64,000 nt of DNA from Plantago ovata (GCA_028274465.1 CM051457.1:32213313-32277312), one strand, 5' to 3'; positions 1 through 11,616 are shown, numbered from the stretch's first letter. Notes: generated by a model from the letters alone, not told the origin. Translations and numbers: made by a program.

Positions 1-816
1 CCGTTAGTTTTGATGTTTGCCCAGTATATTCTCTTGCAATGGTAGTAAATTTTCAGTAACATATTTATGGTCCATGTACAAATCGAATTGCAGGTGTTTT
101 GAATATGCCTCTTTGTAAAAAATCTTCAATTCCACTTATTCCTTTTTATAATGTTCCATTACTATAGTAGAGTATTTCTTTTTCTCTTTTGAAACAACTA
201 TCTCCACTTTCCGAATCTAAATTGTTGAGTTTTGGCTTCCAACCAATCACAATCACAGACATGTAGGATCAAACAAATGAACTACTTCAAACTTCATATG
301 TTTTGGCGCTTTGGTGGCATTTGGCATAGGATTTAGTTCCAAAACTGAAATTGATCAAATACAGCATATATTAAAATCACATTTTCATACATCATTTCGT
401 CATTCCTTCTGTCTCTCATCATCTGTACACTTCAACTTGTAAAAATTGAAAATCCAATACCAAAAGTACAAATTCTCAAAAATTCAAATCAAAACCACAA
501 ATTAATAAAGGAGGAAAGAAAAATCCCCAAACTTTCACCAAAATCTAAAATCCAATCTCAAACAATTATCACTCACAAAAGCATACTCCCCAGTTCCTCC
601 GTCTCAAAGATATTACAGCATTTTAACTTCTTTTACTATCAAGTATCAATAGATTAACAAGAAATTACTCTTAAATCATGATTAAAATTTTATAGTATAA
701 CTGTAATAAATTTTTAACATTAACAAGTATTTATATTCAAATTTTAAAAATGTCAAAAAGTCAAAAATGATACAATTTGAAGGGGACTGGACATTGTGAA
801 GTAAAGTCAAGGCAAG
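1..816. other. Intergenic, 3' side of the oxidase gene
   Basis: AT-rich sequence with no convincing coding region, RNA gene or transposon end on either strand. The last part presumably holds the 3' UTR of the minus-strand oxidase gene that ends at 817. Confidence 0.5.
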
Positions 817-2058
817 TCAACTGGAAGACTTAACCTGATCCTCAAACTCCTTCACATTACCTCTCCCATCCCCATCATCACCAAACCGCCCCACTCTAAA
901 GCGCGTGACATCCACCTCCCTCCTCCCCTCCACCATCTCCGCCACAATCCTCCCAACCACCGGCGCCATCTTAAACCCATGCCCGGAGAACCCGCCCGCA
1001 ACCACCACATCCTCCCCAAACTCCCCTCCCAACAAATCAATCACAAAATCCTCATCCGGCGTCATCGAATACATACAGCTCTGCGTCATCACCGGTCCCG
1101 ATTCCCAATCCACCATCTCCCCGAACCGGTCCCTGATCCACTCCTTCAACGCCTCCACCACCACCACCGGCGCGTGCCACGTACGCTCCTCCGCCTCGCA
1201 CGCTCTCCCGCAGTGCACCGGGATCTTCACTAGCCCCGGAAACTCCACCGACGGGGTGCCGTATATGTACGGCTCGCCGTAGCTCGCGAATGTCGGGAAA
1301 CCTGATTCGATCGTGAATTTACCTTCGTACCCTTGGTTGATCTTCCAGTAGTGAACAGTAGTTTCTAGAGGCTGGATTGGGAGAGTGATTTTCCTTACCC
1401 TCTCAACCAGTCTTCTCGTCCACGCGCCGGCTGTGATCACACATTTCCTGCAGCTGAAAGTTGTAGCAATTTCAGCTGACTTCGTGACAACGAGGATCTT
1501 ACCGTCATTTCCCCTCTGGATATCAATTACTTCTGTATTGTCTTTCAGCACGGCTCCATTATGCAGACCAAGTGTTTGATACATTGCCACTGCTTTCGTC
1601 GGCTTGATTACTCCGCCTTCCTGAGTGACGACTCCAATCCAGCCTTCCGGGAGGCGGAACCTGCCGGAGAATCGCTCATTTACTTGTTCCGGGGAGAGAA
1701 TCTCTACCGGGAGGGAGTTTTTGTTGCAGCTTTTGATGACTGATTGCAGAGACTTGTTGTGAATTGGGCCTATGTCGAGCTGGATTGTTTTGAAGTGGAC
1801 TTTGTACCCTGCTTCGGCTTCCGCTAAGTCCCAGAGGCGGTTCGACTCGAGGACGAGAGGGGTGTAGTAGTCTTCGGGGTAGGTGGCGCGTGTGGTTCTG
1901 GACTCGCCGTGAGAAGAGCCGCGGTGGTGGAGGAAGTCGAATTGCTCGAGGAGGAGAGTGGAGAGGCTGCGTTTTGCGGTTTGGTAAGCGGTTGAGCTGC
2001 CCATTACACCTGCGCCGATGACTATCACGTCGAAAGCTGCTGAGTTGGCTTTGTCCAT
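817..2058 (-). CDS. Sarcosine/L-pipecolate oxidase-type FAD amine oxidase
   Basis: A single uninterrupted 413-residue frame, matching the roughly 410-420 residues of plant sarcosine oxidases (DAO/MSOX family). In this family a flavin oxidises N-methyl amino acids or cyclic imino acids such as L-pipecolate, giving hydrogen peroxide; the Arabidopsis relative acts on pipecolate and sarcosine. Visible features: an N-terminal Rossmann motif GAGVMG at residues 15-20; the conserved HGESRTTRATYPEDYYTPLV block at about 50-69; and CMYSMTPDEDFVID starting at Cys 328, where monomeric sarcosine oxidases bind FAD covalently. The C-terminal FSGHGFKMAP motif is also present. The protein ends in Lys-Ser-Ser-Ser, not a canonical peroxisomal PTS1 tripeptide. 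The gene is clearly GC-richer than its AT-rich surroundings. The start is the first Met and places the Rossmann motif at the expected distance. Substrate preference is inferred from family only. Confidence 0.92.
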   Translation of the reverse strand: MDKANSAAFDVIVIGAGVMGSSTAYQTAKRSLSTLLLEQFDFLHHRGSSHGESRTTRATYPEDYYTPLVLESNRLWDLAEAEAGYKVHFKTIQLDIGPIHNKSLQSVIKSCNKNSLPVEILSPEQVNERFSGRFRLPEGWIGVVTQEGGVIKPTKAVAMYQTLGLHNGAVLKDNTEVIDIQRGNDGKILVVTKSAEIATTFSCRKCVITAGAWTRRLVERVRKITLPIQPLETTVHYWKINQGYEGKFTIESGFPTFASYGEPYIYGTPSVEFPGLVKIPVHCGRACEAEERTWHAPVVVVEALKEWIRDRFGEMVDWESGPVMTQSCMYSMTPDEDFVIDLLGGEFGEDVVVAGGFSGHGFKMAPVVGRIVAEMVEGRREVDVTRFRVGRFGDDGDGRGNVKEFEDQVKSSS

Positions 2059-2470
2059 TTGTTGGTTTCTGGGATGAGAAATGGAATTTTCTTTAGGTGC
2101 AGGAGCTTTCTAGTGCAGTGCAGTTGGAGAAGATGTGGTGCTAACGTTTTAAATGCTTGGTCAACTTATTAAAAAATCTAGTGGACATGTATATGAATAC
2201 AAGTACGCTTCTTCCTTATTTTTCTATACTAAACAAGTACAGAAGTACTTCTACTACTTCTTACTAATTTGTTTTGATTATTCCGATAAATTCTTTCTTC
2301 CCTTCTATCTAGAGACTTCAAATCAGATCCCTTGCGATTCCAATTTTGGTACGTTATTCCAATTTATTTCGGTACGGTCTGGGCCCTCTGGGGTTTTACT
2401 AATCATGAAAGGCTGGTGTAAACAATAAAGAAAATCGCAAAAACGCACTTTAAGAGTTAGCATTTCATAC
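2059..2470. other. Upstream region of the oxidase gene
   Basis: Spacer between the oxidase start and the potassium-transporter fragment. It should contain the oxidase promoter and 5' UTR. I see no clear core promoter motif and no coding potential that resembles a known protein. Confidence 0.4.
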
Positions 2471-3095
2471 CTGGAACAGATACATAAAAGCCTATTGGGT
2501 GAATAGTGTAATGGTGCCTTGATAAGAAAGCTGCTTGACCCATATAAGCTAAAAGAACAGTGCTGTATAAACCAAGGAGCTGAATGCTATCTGCCCCGCA
2601 AGAAACATAAACTATATAAGATTAATGTAAATCACAAAATATACAAACTGAAAGTACCATAGAAATGGAGGATATTTTACCTGAATTGCTGCATATGATG
2701 ATAAATGGCCTAGATCAACAAACATTGCTTCAGAGCCTGCAAATCATAAAGCAGGAAGAAATCAAATTATAAACTTTCATGGAGAAACCGATGCAGGTTC
2801 CATGACTTACTTGTAGTACATATAAAGACTTTACCTGTTATGCACAAAAGGATGCCGCCCAAAGACATCCATCCACCTTTTCTTGTCTTCTTCAAAAACT
2901 TTATCATGTATAAAGGGGATAGCGCTTGATACACTTGCTGGTTCCAGTGGAAAATGTTATATATGCCGAGGGCACTGATGCATATCAACCAGGTCAATAC
3001 AACTGGTGCGAAAAAGAAACCAACTCGGTGTGTTCCATAGTGTTGTGAAGCAAAAATGCACACCAATATGAAGCAAGTAATTGGAATTATTGCAT
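2471..3095 (-). pseudogene. KUP/HAK/KT potassium transporter fragment (truncated, frameshifted)
   Basis: Three exon-like pieces on the minus strand have the order and splice sites of a KUP/HAK potassium transporter: 3095-2835, 2736-2681 and 2590-2471. The first encodes the block with [16 protein letters not shown] and GIYNIFHW. The second encodes SEAMFVDLGH, where functional proteins have SEAMFADLGH. The third encodes an IAFSSLVY stretch that hits TAG; the expected continuation AYMGQAAFLSRHH is in another frame, so there is a frameshift. The family's N-terminal membrane segments and the long C-terminal part are missing on both sides. Splice donors and acceptors are still present (for example TTGCAG before 3095), so the piece came from genomic DNA and not from a processed mRNA. 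Known for the family: proton-coupled potassium uptake of about 780 residues. This copy cannot make that protein. Confidence 0.85.
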
Positions 3096-3540
3096 CTGCA
3101 AATAAGCAACAGAATGAACAGAGAATTGAATTCAACAAAGCCTGCTAAAACAATATAATATACAATAGCTTAATCTAAACAAGAGACAAGCCACTTCAAT
3201 TAATACACATAGTTTGTAAGGAAAAATCATACCAACTTCACCTAAATTGGCAAGTAAAGTAGTTTTTTAATAAGTCGCAAGTGTCAAATTTCTCTAATTG
3301 GCGTTCCTATCGCATAGTCATGTCTCAAAATCTAGCATCTCGTAGCAGCAGTTACAATTTAGATTTTCTTTACCGAACAAGAAAAGTGGGAGATAAAAGT
3401 TGAAACAAACTCATATTATAAATTGACAAACACCTCGAAATGGTTCAACCATCATGATATACTCATCCATGCACTTCAGACTAAATCGAAAACTATAACG
3501 AAACAGAAAGAGGGGGAAGTTAACATACTCGGGAGTCGGG
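3096..3540. other. Spacer between two gene fragments
   Basis: AT-rich sequence with no recognisable protein or element between the potassium-transporter fragment and the Gln-rich fragment. Confidence 0.4.
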
Positions 3541-5190
3541 TCACTCAGATTTTGGGAAGGAAGAGATCTGTTTGCACCAGGCCCAAACTGAAACCAACAA
3601 ATAGCATCATATTAGCAACTGAAAGTTTGAAGCTGGGTGATAGAAAACTAGATGTGATTGAATGGTGAAGTAGTGAAGATCCAGATACTGAAACTCTGTC
3701 CAGCAACTGCGATTATTGGTTCTGCATAGGAAATAATTAAATATTAAATCTGTTCCATGCCCAAAAATCTGAAAAAATCTAAAGTTTGTTTTGTTCACAT
3801 ACTCTGTTTAGTTTCTAAAATCCTTCATAGGCTCAAGGTAAAAGATTCAACATGCAACAGTACATCACATTTTCTTTATAAAAAATGAGAAGTTCATCAC
3901 TATGCCGATGCCATTTATTGGTTTTCTTTAAAGAAATTTTTAATTTTGATCTACTCTATAACTTGATAAACACACTGAAAGTGTGTAGAAGCATAGTATC
4001 GTTTTCTCAAAGAGATCACAAAATTAAATTTCAAGTAACTCATGCATTCTACCAAATTATCATACCTGGCCCAGTCCAGGCATTGATGACTTCCTTCGCT
4101 TCAATTGAGCTAGAAGTTGTTGCTGTTGATGTGAAGGTAATTGCATGAATCTCTGCCTCTATTGCAGCTGGTGTTGTTGTAATTGTTGCGGCTGCTGTTG
4201 CTGGTGAGACTGTTGCTGATGAGATGGTGTATTCATCATGTTTGCACCAGATCTAGGTGAATTGGCATATTGCAAGGGAGACGTCGCTGTATTATCAAGA
4301 GAAGTACCCCCAGCTGAAGGTGAAACTGCAGCCCTTCCAATAAGCTGTGTCCCAGAAGCCTGTCGATCCATAATAGCACGGGTTAAAGTTTGACGGATGT
4401 GCCATAACAGTAATAACTTGGAAATAATCCCCCCCCCCCCTTCTGACTCAATGAGCGTTTTCTTTGATAGAATTAGAGTACAGCGAAAGGTCCAGTAAAC
4501 TCAAAGTAAAAGTGGAAGAACAATGAAAACTCCAGTAGAGAAAATAGGGGTAGTGAGTCGGGTTGAATCTAGTACACAGAAATCCCAAAATGGGTAACCA
4601 AGCACCGCGTTGAGATGCATAATGGCCCCTTCCCTTATCTAAAATAAAGAACCCAAAACTCCCACATAATTTCCCAATGCGTATATATTTTCCATCTGAA
4701 ACTTGCACTATTGTTGATCTGAAACTCATTCTGTAAAGAATGAAGCAAGATGGATGTTTCATGAAGAGCGGGTTTTCAAGAAAATATAGCAGCATTATAC
4801 AGCACAAAGGTTAAGGGGCCATCAGACTAAAATTCCTCCTCGAACAGGTAGAAACAGTATGACTAGCCCGTTTCAAGTTACTATGAAATGATTGAAAGCT
4901 CATCTGTTGTAAAGAAGCCTGGTTGTTGTTACTGGAAGAAGACATAAGTGGAGGTGTATTCTTCTGGTACATCCCTGAAGTTCAGAAACATTTCTTATTT
5001 ATACACAATCTGGGAAAGCAGCTCAGGTGAAATAGAAAAGAAAAGAAGGAAGCAAGAAATATATAGCAGCTGAATACCAGATGATTCTTGAAACGACCGA
5101 GTAACATCATTTGCCGAAAGTACATCCACCAAATGCTTTGGAAGTGAAGATGTTACTTGCCTCTGGTTTGCAGGTATACGTAATCCTACA
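3540..5190 (-). pseudogene. Fragment of a conserved Gln-rich plant protein with premature stop
   Basis: Minus-strand exon-like pieces in order are: about 5186-5073 (reads GLRIPANQRQVTSSLP, then LVDVLSANDV); about 4975-4805 (GMYQKNTPPLM, then NNNQASLQQMSFQSF); 4395-4070 (SGTQLIGRAAVSPSAGGTSL, SPLQYANSPRSG, then a Gln/His-rich tract); and about 3593-3540 (FQFGPGANRSLPSQNLSD). An in-frame TAG at 4159-4161 ends the Gln tract. The frame then continues with RQRFMQLPSHQQQQ and SSMPGLGQ up to a GT donor, so a Gln codon has probably become a stop. I recognise this as a widespread low-complexity plant nuclear-type protein but cannot name it. Both ends are missing. A partly functional short transcript cannot be excluded. 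Confidence 0.55.
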
Positions 5191-5880
5191 AAAGATACAT
5201 TAGAATGAGTACAGATCTCAATTAAGAATCACTTGGTACACACATACAACAACACTAAGGAGGCTCAGGAACAAGCCCATGCTAGAAATATGGTGAACTG
5301 ATAATTATCACTCTTTCCTTTTCTTTTGTTTTTTTTTCTTTAAAATTTAAATAGTAATGGGTAGTCAGAATTATATCAAAAGGAGAAAGGATAGTAATTG
5401 TCCCGCTACAGGCGACCTGTAGCGGGATCGACAACACTGCTCAATTTCCTTTTCCAAAACCAAGCCTAAAGAAATCCACATCCTTCTTAGTCATCAACCA
5501 GTAGAAATTATGTTTGAGCCATGGCTCCAGTCCAAATCTTTATAACCCTTTTGTAAAGTATGATGAGGCCTTCTTTACTTTGAGATATGCAGGTGGTTCT
5601 CAGGAAGTGTATGAAAAATGTGGGAAGCTGCAAATAGAAGTTGTCTAAGTCATTGTACAAATGCTCCTCATGTCATGATTCAACAAACAAAAACCTGATT
5701 GTAGAACAACCCCAAAATAAACATGATATATTAGCTGAAAATAATAATCAGTGCAAGACTCCAAGATGTACATACAAATACAATTAGGGCCTCTAACAAG
5801 GTCTGAGAAACTGATTTGAAACTTCAGTTAAGACATACAAACTTCTCAAACCTGAACTAGAACTAGTTTTGAAGGACAAT
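5190..5880. other. Spacer downstream of NDC80
   Basis: No coding region seen. It contains a perfect inverted repeat at 5402-5426 (listed separately) and presumably the NDC80 3' UTR near 5700-5880. Confidence 0.4.
5402..5426. repeat. Perfect 11-bp inverted repeat
   Basis: CCCGCTACAGG at 5402-5412 and its exact reverse complement at 5416-5426 are separated by the three bases CGA. It is GC-rich in an AT-rich context. The position, about 450 bp beyond the NDC80 stop codon, would allow a role in transcript ends, but no T-run follows that would mark a Pol III terminator. Origin unknown. Confidence 0.7.
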
Positions 5881-8800
5881 CATTTGTACATGGCTGCCAC
5901 AGCACTGGTAGTTTCTTGGAGATGATCCCTCGCCTGTGCAATTCTTGATCCAACATGTTCTTCATACTTTGAAACCGAATTAATCAATTGGAATAGCTCT
6001 CCAGCACATATATTAACTTCTTTCTCAATTTCAACGATTGTTTCCTGCAGCTGTGCCTTCGATACCTTTAACCAAAGCATGTCAAATGACAAATAAACAC
6101 ATCAGACTCTCAAGGAGATTGCTTTGTCTTGGGAAATGGGAGTAGAAAAAAAGGAAAACACATACTCTCCACATACAGAAGAGATTACAAGTCTTATTGA
6201 TGGCATTTATGATTAAGCAAATAGCATAAAGGCCCTAAACAGTAAACAGGCATACCTGCAGAAACTCTGCTGCTTCGTTTTCCACAACTGACAGTTTCTG
6301 GGCCTCCATCTCAAGGTCTGCAACCAATATCCTAGCCTCTGCTGCATACTTAGAGATACTTTCCTGGGCTCCTTTCTCCATTACGATTTTCTGTGCTTCA
6401 ACCTGAGTAAATCAAAGCATTGAAGGGTATTTCAGCTATTATTTTTCTACATTAGACAACAATGTCATTTTTTTCTTGCACCAGTAAACCATGGGGAATT
6501 CACAGTACTGTTTGCAGGAAATAGCATAAATGTTAGAGAGACCATTGGTAGCCAGGTAGATGACCCTAGCAATTTAATCGTTGTAAGCTTGATTGTATTG
6601 AGATTTGAATTGCAAGTAAAATGAGTCAACTCAGTGATTAACTTGCGCCTAGTGGATGGTTTACTATATAATTGACTTGATAAACAAACAGAACCCAGTA
6701 AACCCAATTATAGTACAGTAATAGGTATTGTTTACTAGAATCAGCTCATATATTATATATATGACCATGTTTGCATTGAGCAGGTCATAATGGGTTCAAG
6801 CTATCAAGTAGTGATAGATAGTTCGAGCATATCAATGTGTGTGCTTAATAGGGGCACCAGAGATTGCAGGAATGAATAATCAGATCACTTCAGACATGAT
6901 GCATATCATATAATCATGTTAGCATACACCCAGAGCATGGGAAATTAAGAAACAAATACACATGGCAATATCAGATACAGGTACTTACTCCGTCAACATA
7001 AGACTGAAGGGCAACAATTTGATTTCGCTTCTCGGCAATCTTCACATCAAATTCACCCAACTGTTTCTGAAGAGATATCAGTTCTTGCAACTTCTCCATT
7101 GAGTTTCTTTTTACGTCCTCAGCAAAAGAAGCAAGCTCCAGCTTCATGGACTTAAAATCTAGTCCCAAGATCTCAGGTGGAGTGGAGCCGTTAGCATCTA
7201 ACTGAAACTGAAATCCATTCCCAAGTTTCAACCTGCAAAATTACTAGATAAAGCTAGCTGCCATAATCAAAGTAAATATTTACAGAATGCCTTCCAACAA
7301 AGAATCAGTTGTTTTACAGAGATACAAAGTCGGAGACTTATCATACTTCCAGAAATAAACAAATGACGCCAAGCAAAGTATTTGACCTTGAACAGCAACG
7401 TCTTAAGTATTAGGAGTTCTTCTTTACAGAGATCCAAACTGGTTACACATAATCACCGAGCAACAATTAAGGGAAAAAAAAACGAAAGAAAACAATGTAA
7501 GACTACATCCACAGAGAGAGCCTTCGGCATGTGATAAAAATAACTTAACAATACTGTTCATCAAATTGCTGTTGTAGTAACTCTTTCAGCAAAAAGTTAT
7601 ATGGCTAACACTGCCAGTGCCACAAATACATAAAAGGGTGCATGCATAATCCTCAATCACTTTTGACATGGAAACAGCTCAATGAATCCAAATTCATTCA
7701 ACAAAACCAAAGTTCGTACATTTATAAGCCATAGACCTTTATTTATCGCATGCACCAAGAAAGAATTTCCAAACATGATAAACACAAAAGACATGGATGT
7801 GAGTTAAATTCAATACTCTTATATTTAAGAATGACTGGATAACACTTAAAAAGGCATGAGAAACACAAACCTTCTTAGAGCTTGGTTACAGTCCATGGCC
7901 AGCTGCTCCAGGTCCTTAAATTTATGACCAATGTTAGAATCAATCTCCCACTTCTTCTCCTCCCACTCAGTAATGGCAGCCTCCAGTTCCTCAATATCCC
8001 TCACCACAGCTTGCAATTCCCTCTTAATCCTCTCAGCATCTCTCAAGTTAATACCTTGTTCTTCAACATTCCTCTTCAACTCCTCGTTCTCTTCAAGAAT
8101 CCTCTTCCTACCTTCCACCTTCTCCTCCAACACCTTCTCCTTCTCCTCCAATCTCCTCCTTGCATCCATCAACGTCCCATCCAACTTCTCAATCAGCATA
8201 TGAAACTTGGTGATATCCTTCTCCAGTACCGACTTTTCCTGCTCTAGCACCTCCCTTCTACTAGGCCCCTTGAGCATTTCCAATTTCGCCTCCAAATCCT
8301 TGGCTTCTTCCTCCAAACCATTCACTTCGCTCTCCAACCTACCCTTCCACTCTGCATACTGGCTCAAGTGTTCCGCATCCAACGCGTCCACCTCTTCGTC
8401 CTGCCCATTAAGGTACAAAGTATAGCCATTCATGGCATACACAATATCTTCCCCAACCTGGAAACTATCCTCCGAGCTCGTCGTATGCTCCGTGTACTCG
8501 ATTATCTGCACCAACCAGTGAATAACAGCAAGCAAATTAGGCCAGGAATGCGGTGTTCCAGGGGCACGGAGTGCGGATTTATTCAATTTGAACGGACATT
8601 TCATAAATTTCATTATGTTGATTAGATCCTCGTCCAGTTTCTGCGAATTGAACCCTAATCGCTTCACGAGGAATTTGAGGGTTTCGGTGATGTCCTTAGC
8701 GGATGGGAGAGGGGGTTTGAGTGAAGAGGGGAAGGACTGAGAGGCGAGGTAGGAATTGATAGTACGTAGAGCGGGGAGCTGGTAGGAGCGGTCGGAGATG

Positions 8801-8991
8801 TTGGGGATGGCGGAGGAAGCGGCGACGGTGCTGGTGAAGCTGGCGTCGGAGTCGCGGTGAGAGACAGGAGTGGCGAACTGCCAGTTGTCGACGGAGGAGA
8901 AAGGATTCGCGCTGGTCGGTGTTGGTGGAGGTGGACGGCGGTCTGGTGCCATGGAATCGACTTTGCGTCGGCGGTTAGCGGCATTATTCAT
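5880..8991 (-). CDS. NDC80: Kinetochore protein NDC80 (HEC1)
   Basis: Four coding exons join in frame: 8991-7871, 7232-6989, 6402-6256 and 6065-5880. The 1,698-nt CDS encodes 565 residues, close to the roughly 570 of plant NDC80. NDC80 is the microtubule-binding arm of the NDC80-NUF2-SPC24-SPC25 complex that attaches kinetochores to spindle microtubules. Seen: a basic, Ser/Pro-rich N-terminal tail (about 1-70); the calponin-homology-like domain (about 70-190) with RSYQLPALRTINSYL, LKFLVKRLGF and GTPHSWPNLLAVIHWLV; then a long charged coiled coil to the end (LEEEAKDLEAKLEMLKGPSR and others). The exon 1/2 junction restores LRRLKLGNGFQFQLDANGS, a conserved NDC80 block. The exon 4 acceptor (GGTTAAAG) has a weak pyrimidine tract, the least certain junction. 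The start Met is followed by a basic NRRRK tail. A hAT-like insertion lies 89 bp upstream of the start codon. Confidence 0.95.
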
Positions 8992-9080
8992 GGTGGTTAG
9001 GGTTTGGTGGTGGTTTCCGGCGAGGAGTGTTTCTTCCCGCCTACGAATGGGGAATAATTTGAAAAGTGTATAATGTAAAG

Positions 9081-9589
9081 TAGACCGGATCGGATTCGGA
9101 TCGATTTCGGTGAGTGAGTTTGTTTCGGATGATTTTGGATCGGAACGGGTCGAGTCGGATTCAGATGTGCTCGGATTCGGATGTTATTCGGATTATAAAT
9201 TTCAAAACATTTCGAATCGAATCGATCCAGATTTAGTGTTGATTGAATATTTAAATGTAAAATTATTTTTATAATGAAAATTTATGAAATATTACTACTT
9301 CAGAATTTTAATTATAAGTTAGTTATATTTGAAATATATATGTTAAATGAAAATAATCATGTATTCCCTATAAGTTTAATTTGGGTCACATTTAATTCGG
9401 ATTGGGTGAATTTCAGATTGAATTTATTCGGATGGTTTCAGATTGTTTAACTCGGATAAAAAAAAAATTCGGGTACTTTCGGATCGGGTTTCGTGTCAAA
9501 GTTCGGATGTTTGACCATAAACTTTCGGGTGAGACTTCGAATTTCAGATCGGGTTGGGTTTCATATTCAGTTTGCTTTTGCCAGGTCTA
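9081..9589. mobile_element. Non-autonomous hAT-like (Ac type) element
   Basis: The element begins TAGACC and ends GGTCTA, and is flanked by a perfect 8-bp direct repeat ATGTAAAG (9073-9080 and 9590-9597), the hallmark target duplication of hAT transposons. Both ends are dense in short TCGGAT/TTCGGA-type repeats, resembling the subterminal transposase-binding repeats of Ac-like elements. The middle is AT-rich and has no transposase. Its 509-bp length and lack of coding capacity make it a MITE-like derivative. It lies between the NDC80 start and the next intergenic DNA. Confidence 0.85.
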
Positions 9590-10177
9590 ATGTAAAGAGT
9601 CTAAATATAATTGAACCAAACTTATCTAAATTCAATTAAATCGAACGATTTAAACTGAATTGAATTGGTTCGAATCGAACTAAATGGTTGTTTCAAAGAT
9701 ATATAGTCTTGACTTCTCATTCACTTCTTTTTACCTTTTTTTGTGGTGAATTAATATTAAATAATATCGATGAAAATCAAAAAATTTATATTAAAATACC
9801 TAATGTATTATAATTTTTTTTAATAGATTTTTTTCTAAAATTTACCTATGATATAATCTAGGAGTAATTTGCAATAAAAAATGGTGAAAAAATTCAAATA
9901 AAAATATTTTACTGAGCGGAGGTGGTACCAAACTTAAAACTTAATAATTTTGTTTTTTTTTTTTTTTTTTTTTACATTTTTATTCCAGCAGTATCGAAGA
10001 GTACAAGAACAATTACACAAGTGATCAACATAATCAATAGCCAATTGTCTCTTGACCACCCTAATTCACGAAATTGAAAGAGGAATTTCACTCAATGACA
10101 TGTGTAATCTCACAACTGCACCGGCAATTTATATAAACATAAACCACGATTGATCTCTGGAAATGAGAAAGAACGAA
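9590..10177. other. AT-rich intergenic stretch
   Basis: Apart from the target-duplication copy at 9590-9597 and a T-run near 9950-9973, I see no gene or element with defined ends here. Confidence 0.4.
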
Positions 10178-10679
10178 GAGCCCGTTTGGTTCTAAGTAGG
10201 AAAAGGAAATGGATGATTTCCTAGGAAATCTGGTTCAACTTGAGAAGTAGGAAAAGGAGTAGGAAATGTTGTACATTTCCTTGTTTGGTTCCTTAAATGT
10301 AAGTAGGAAATCTGGTTCGAACCACATTTTCTTTTCCTTGTTTGGTTCACCTAAAACTCATGCTTGGATGTTTGTTTTTCCACAAATACCCCTCTGTGCT
10401 TAAAGGAAATTGTTTGTTACACCACTTACATAAATGACATACATGATCCATATTATTCAAAGGGAGCACAAGTACGCTCCATTTGATGGCAGATCTATGT
10501 GGCTCTCATTAGATTGTCATATACATTTTACAATACTTGTAACGTTTACAAATGTTGGATGATTTTCTTGTGTCTAATTCAGCTAGCAACAACATATTGC
10601 ATTGGCGAGACAAGGCTATCTGTTAACGCACACCCACTTCGATAATAATTCAGAGGTCCATTAACAATCACAGCATTTA

Positions 10680-10970
10680 TTGTTCCCTCTGGTAGTTTCC
10701 ACACAATCAAAGTCTTTGAATCACAAGATCTAAGCAAATTTCATCATCCCCAATAGGACACAGAGGATACAACATGTGAGAAGCACCAATTGTTGAGCAA
10801 CATTTGGTCCAAGAATTAACTTGTCCATATTCTTTCATAATCCATAAACCTGCAGTTGTTGAGCAACTTAAAGAAATTACCTGTTTAATTGGCAGCAGGC
10901 AAATCGAGTCAGGAACATTGGTCTTTCCATACATTTGGCAAAGTAGATAAAGAAAATAAGGAATAAACAA
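10680..10970 (-). pseudogene. Captured F-box-associated domain fragment
   Basis: The minus strand reads LPIKQVISLSCSTTAGLWIM, then KEYGQVNSWTKCCSTIGAS and PLCPIGDDEICLDL. The LWIMKEYGxxxSWTK block is typical of the F-box-associated C-terminal domain of plant F-box proteins, where it belongs to a substrate-binding propeller. The F-box itself and most of the domain are absent, and the frame has no plausible start of its own. It lies wholly inside the TIR element, so I read it as a transduplicated exon piece and not a gene. Confidence 0.7.
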
Positions 10971-11616
10971 AACTCGAACAAACAGACCACATGCTCTACA
11001 ACAACAACAAAAAATATTGTAAGCATACTAACAAAATAAAACATACACATCTCACGAGTATCACTTGTCTGGTGGGAAAATGCCAGAACAATACACTTGC
11101 TGATAAAGAAAAGACAAAAGGGCAAATGTATCTTGAAATACTACATATGCTAGTCTTGTACAAGTCAATAGTCATTAGTCAATATTAACATGCACATAGT
11201 ATTCAATTGAGACATAAAATTTCCATCTATAGAAACAACCACAAATATAACAATACAGTGTGTGACTCATTTCAGACATCATCAGCATTTCCTACAAGCC
11301 CACTATACAATATTTACCCAAGTATATTACATTGAACTCATTAATAGATCTGATGTGAACACAAACTACAGTGATTTTCCCACACCCTCAAACTCCAGTT
11401 TTACTAATATGAGAAGATTTCATTTTCTCAAAAACAGAATATTAAGTGCATTAACTTGCAGTTGTTGAGCAACTCAATGGAAATTACATGTTTAATCGGC
11501 AGCATACAAGTTTCAGTTTCCTGCCTATGGACCTGCATCATCATTCTCGGATCCATGACAGTATAGTATATTTACTACTAGCACTCTAATCTTGGTAAAC
11601 ACAGTGAGTTGTTGAG

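Noticed and set aside
7882-8625. Several plus-strand open frames over 70 residues
   Set aside because: They are antisense shadows of the large NDC80 first exon, produced by its biased codon use.
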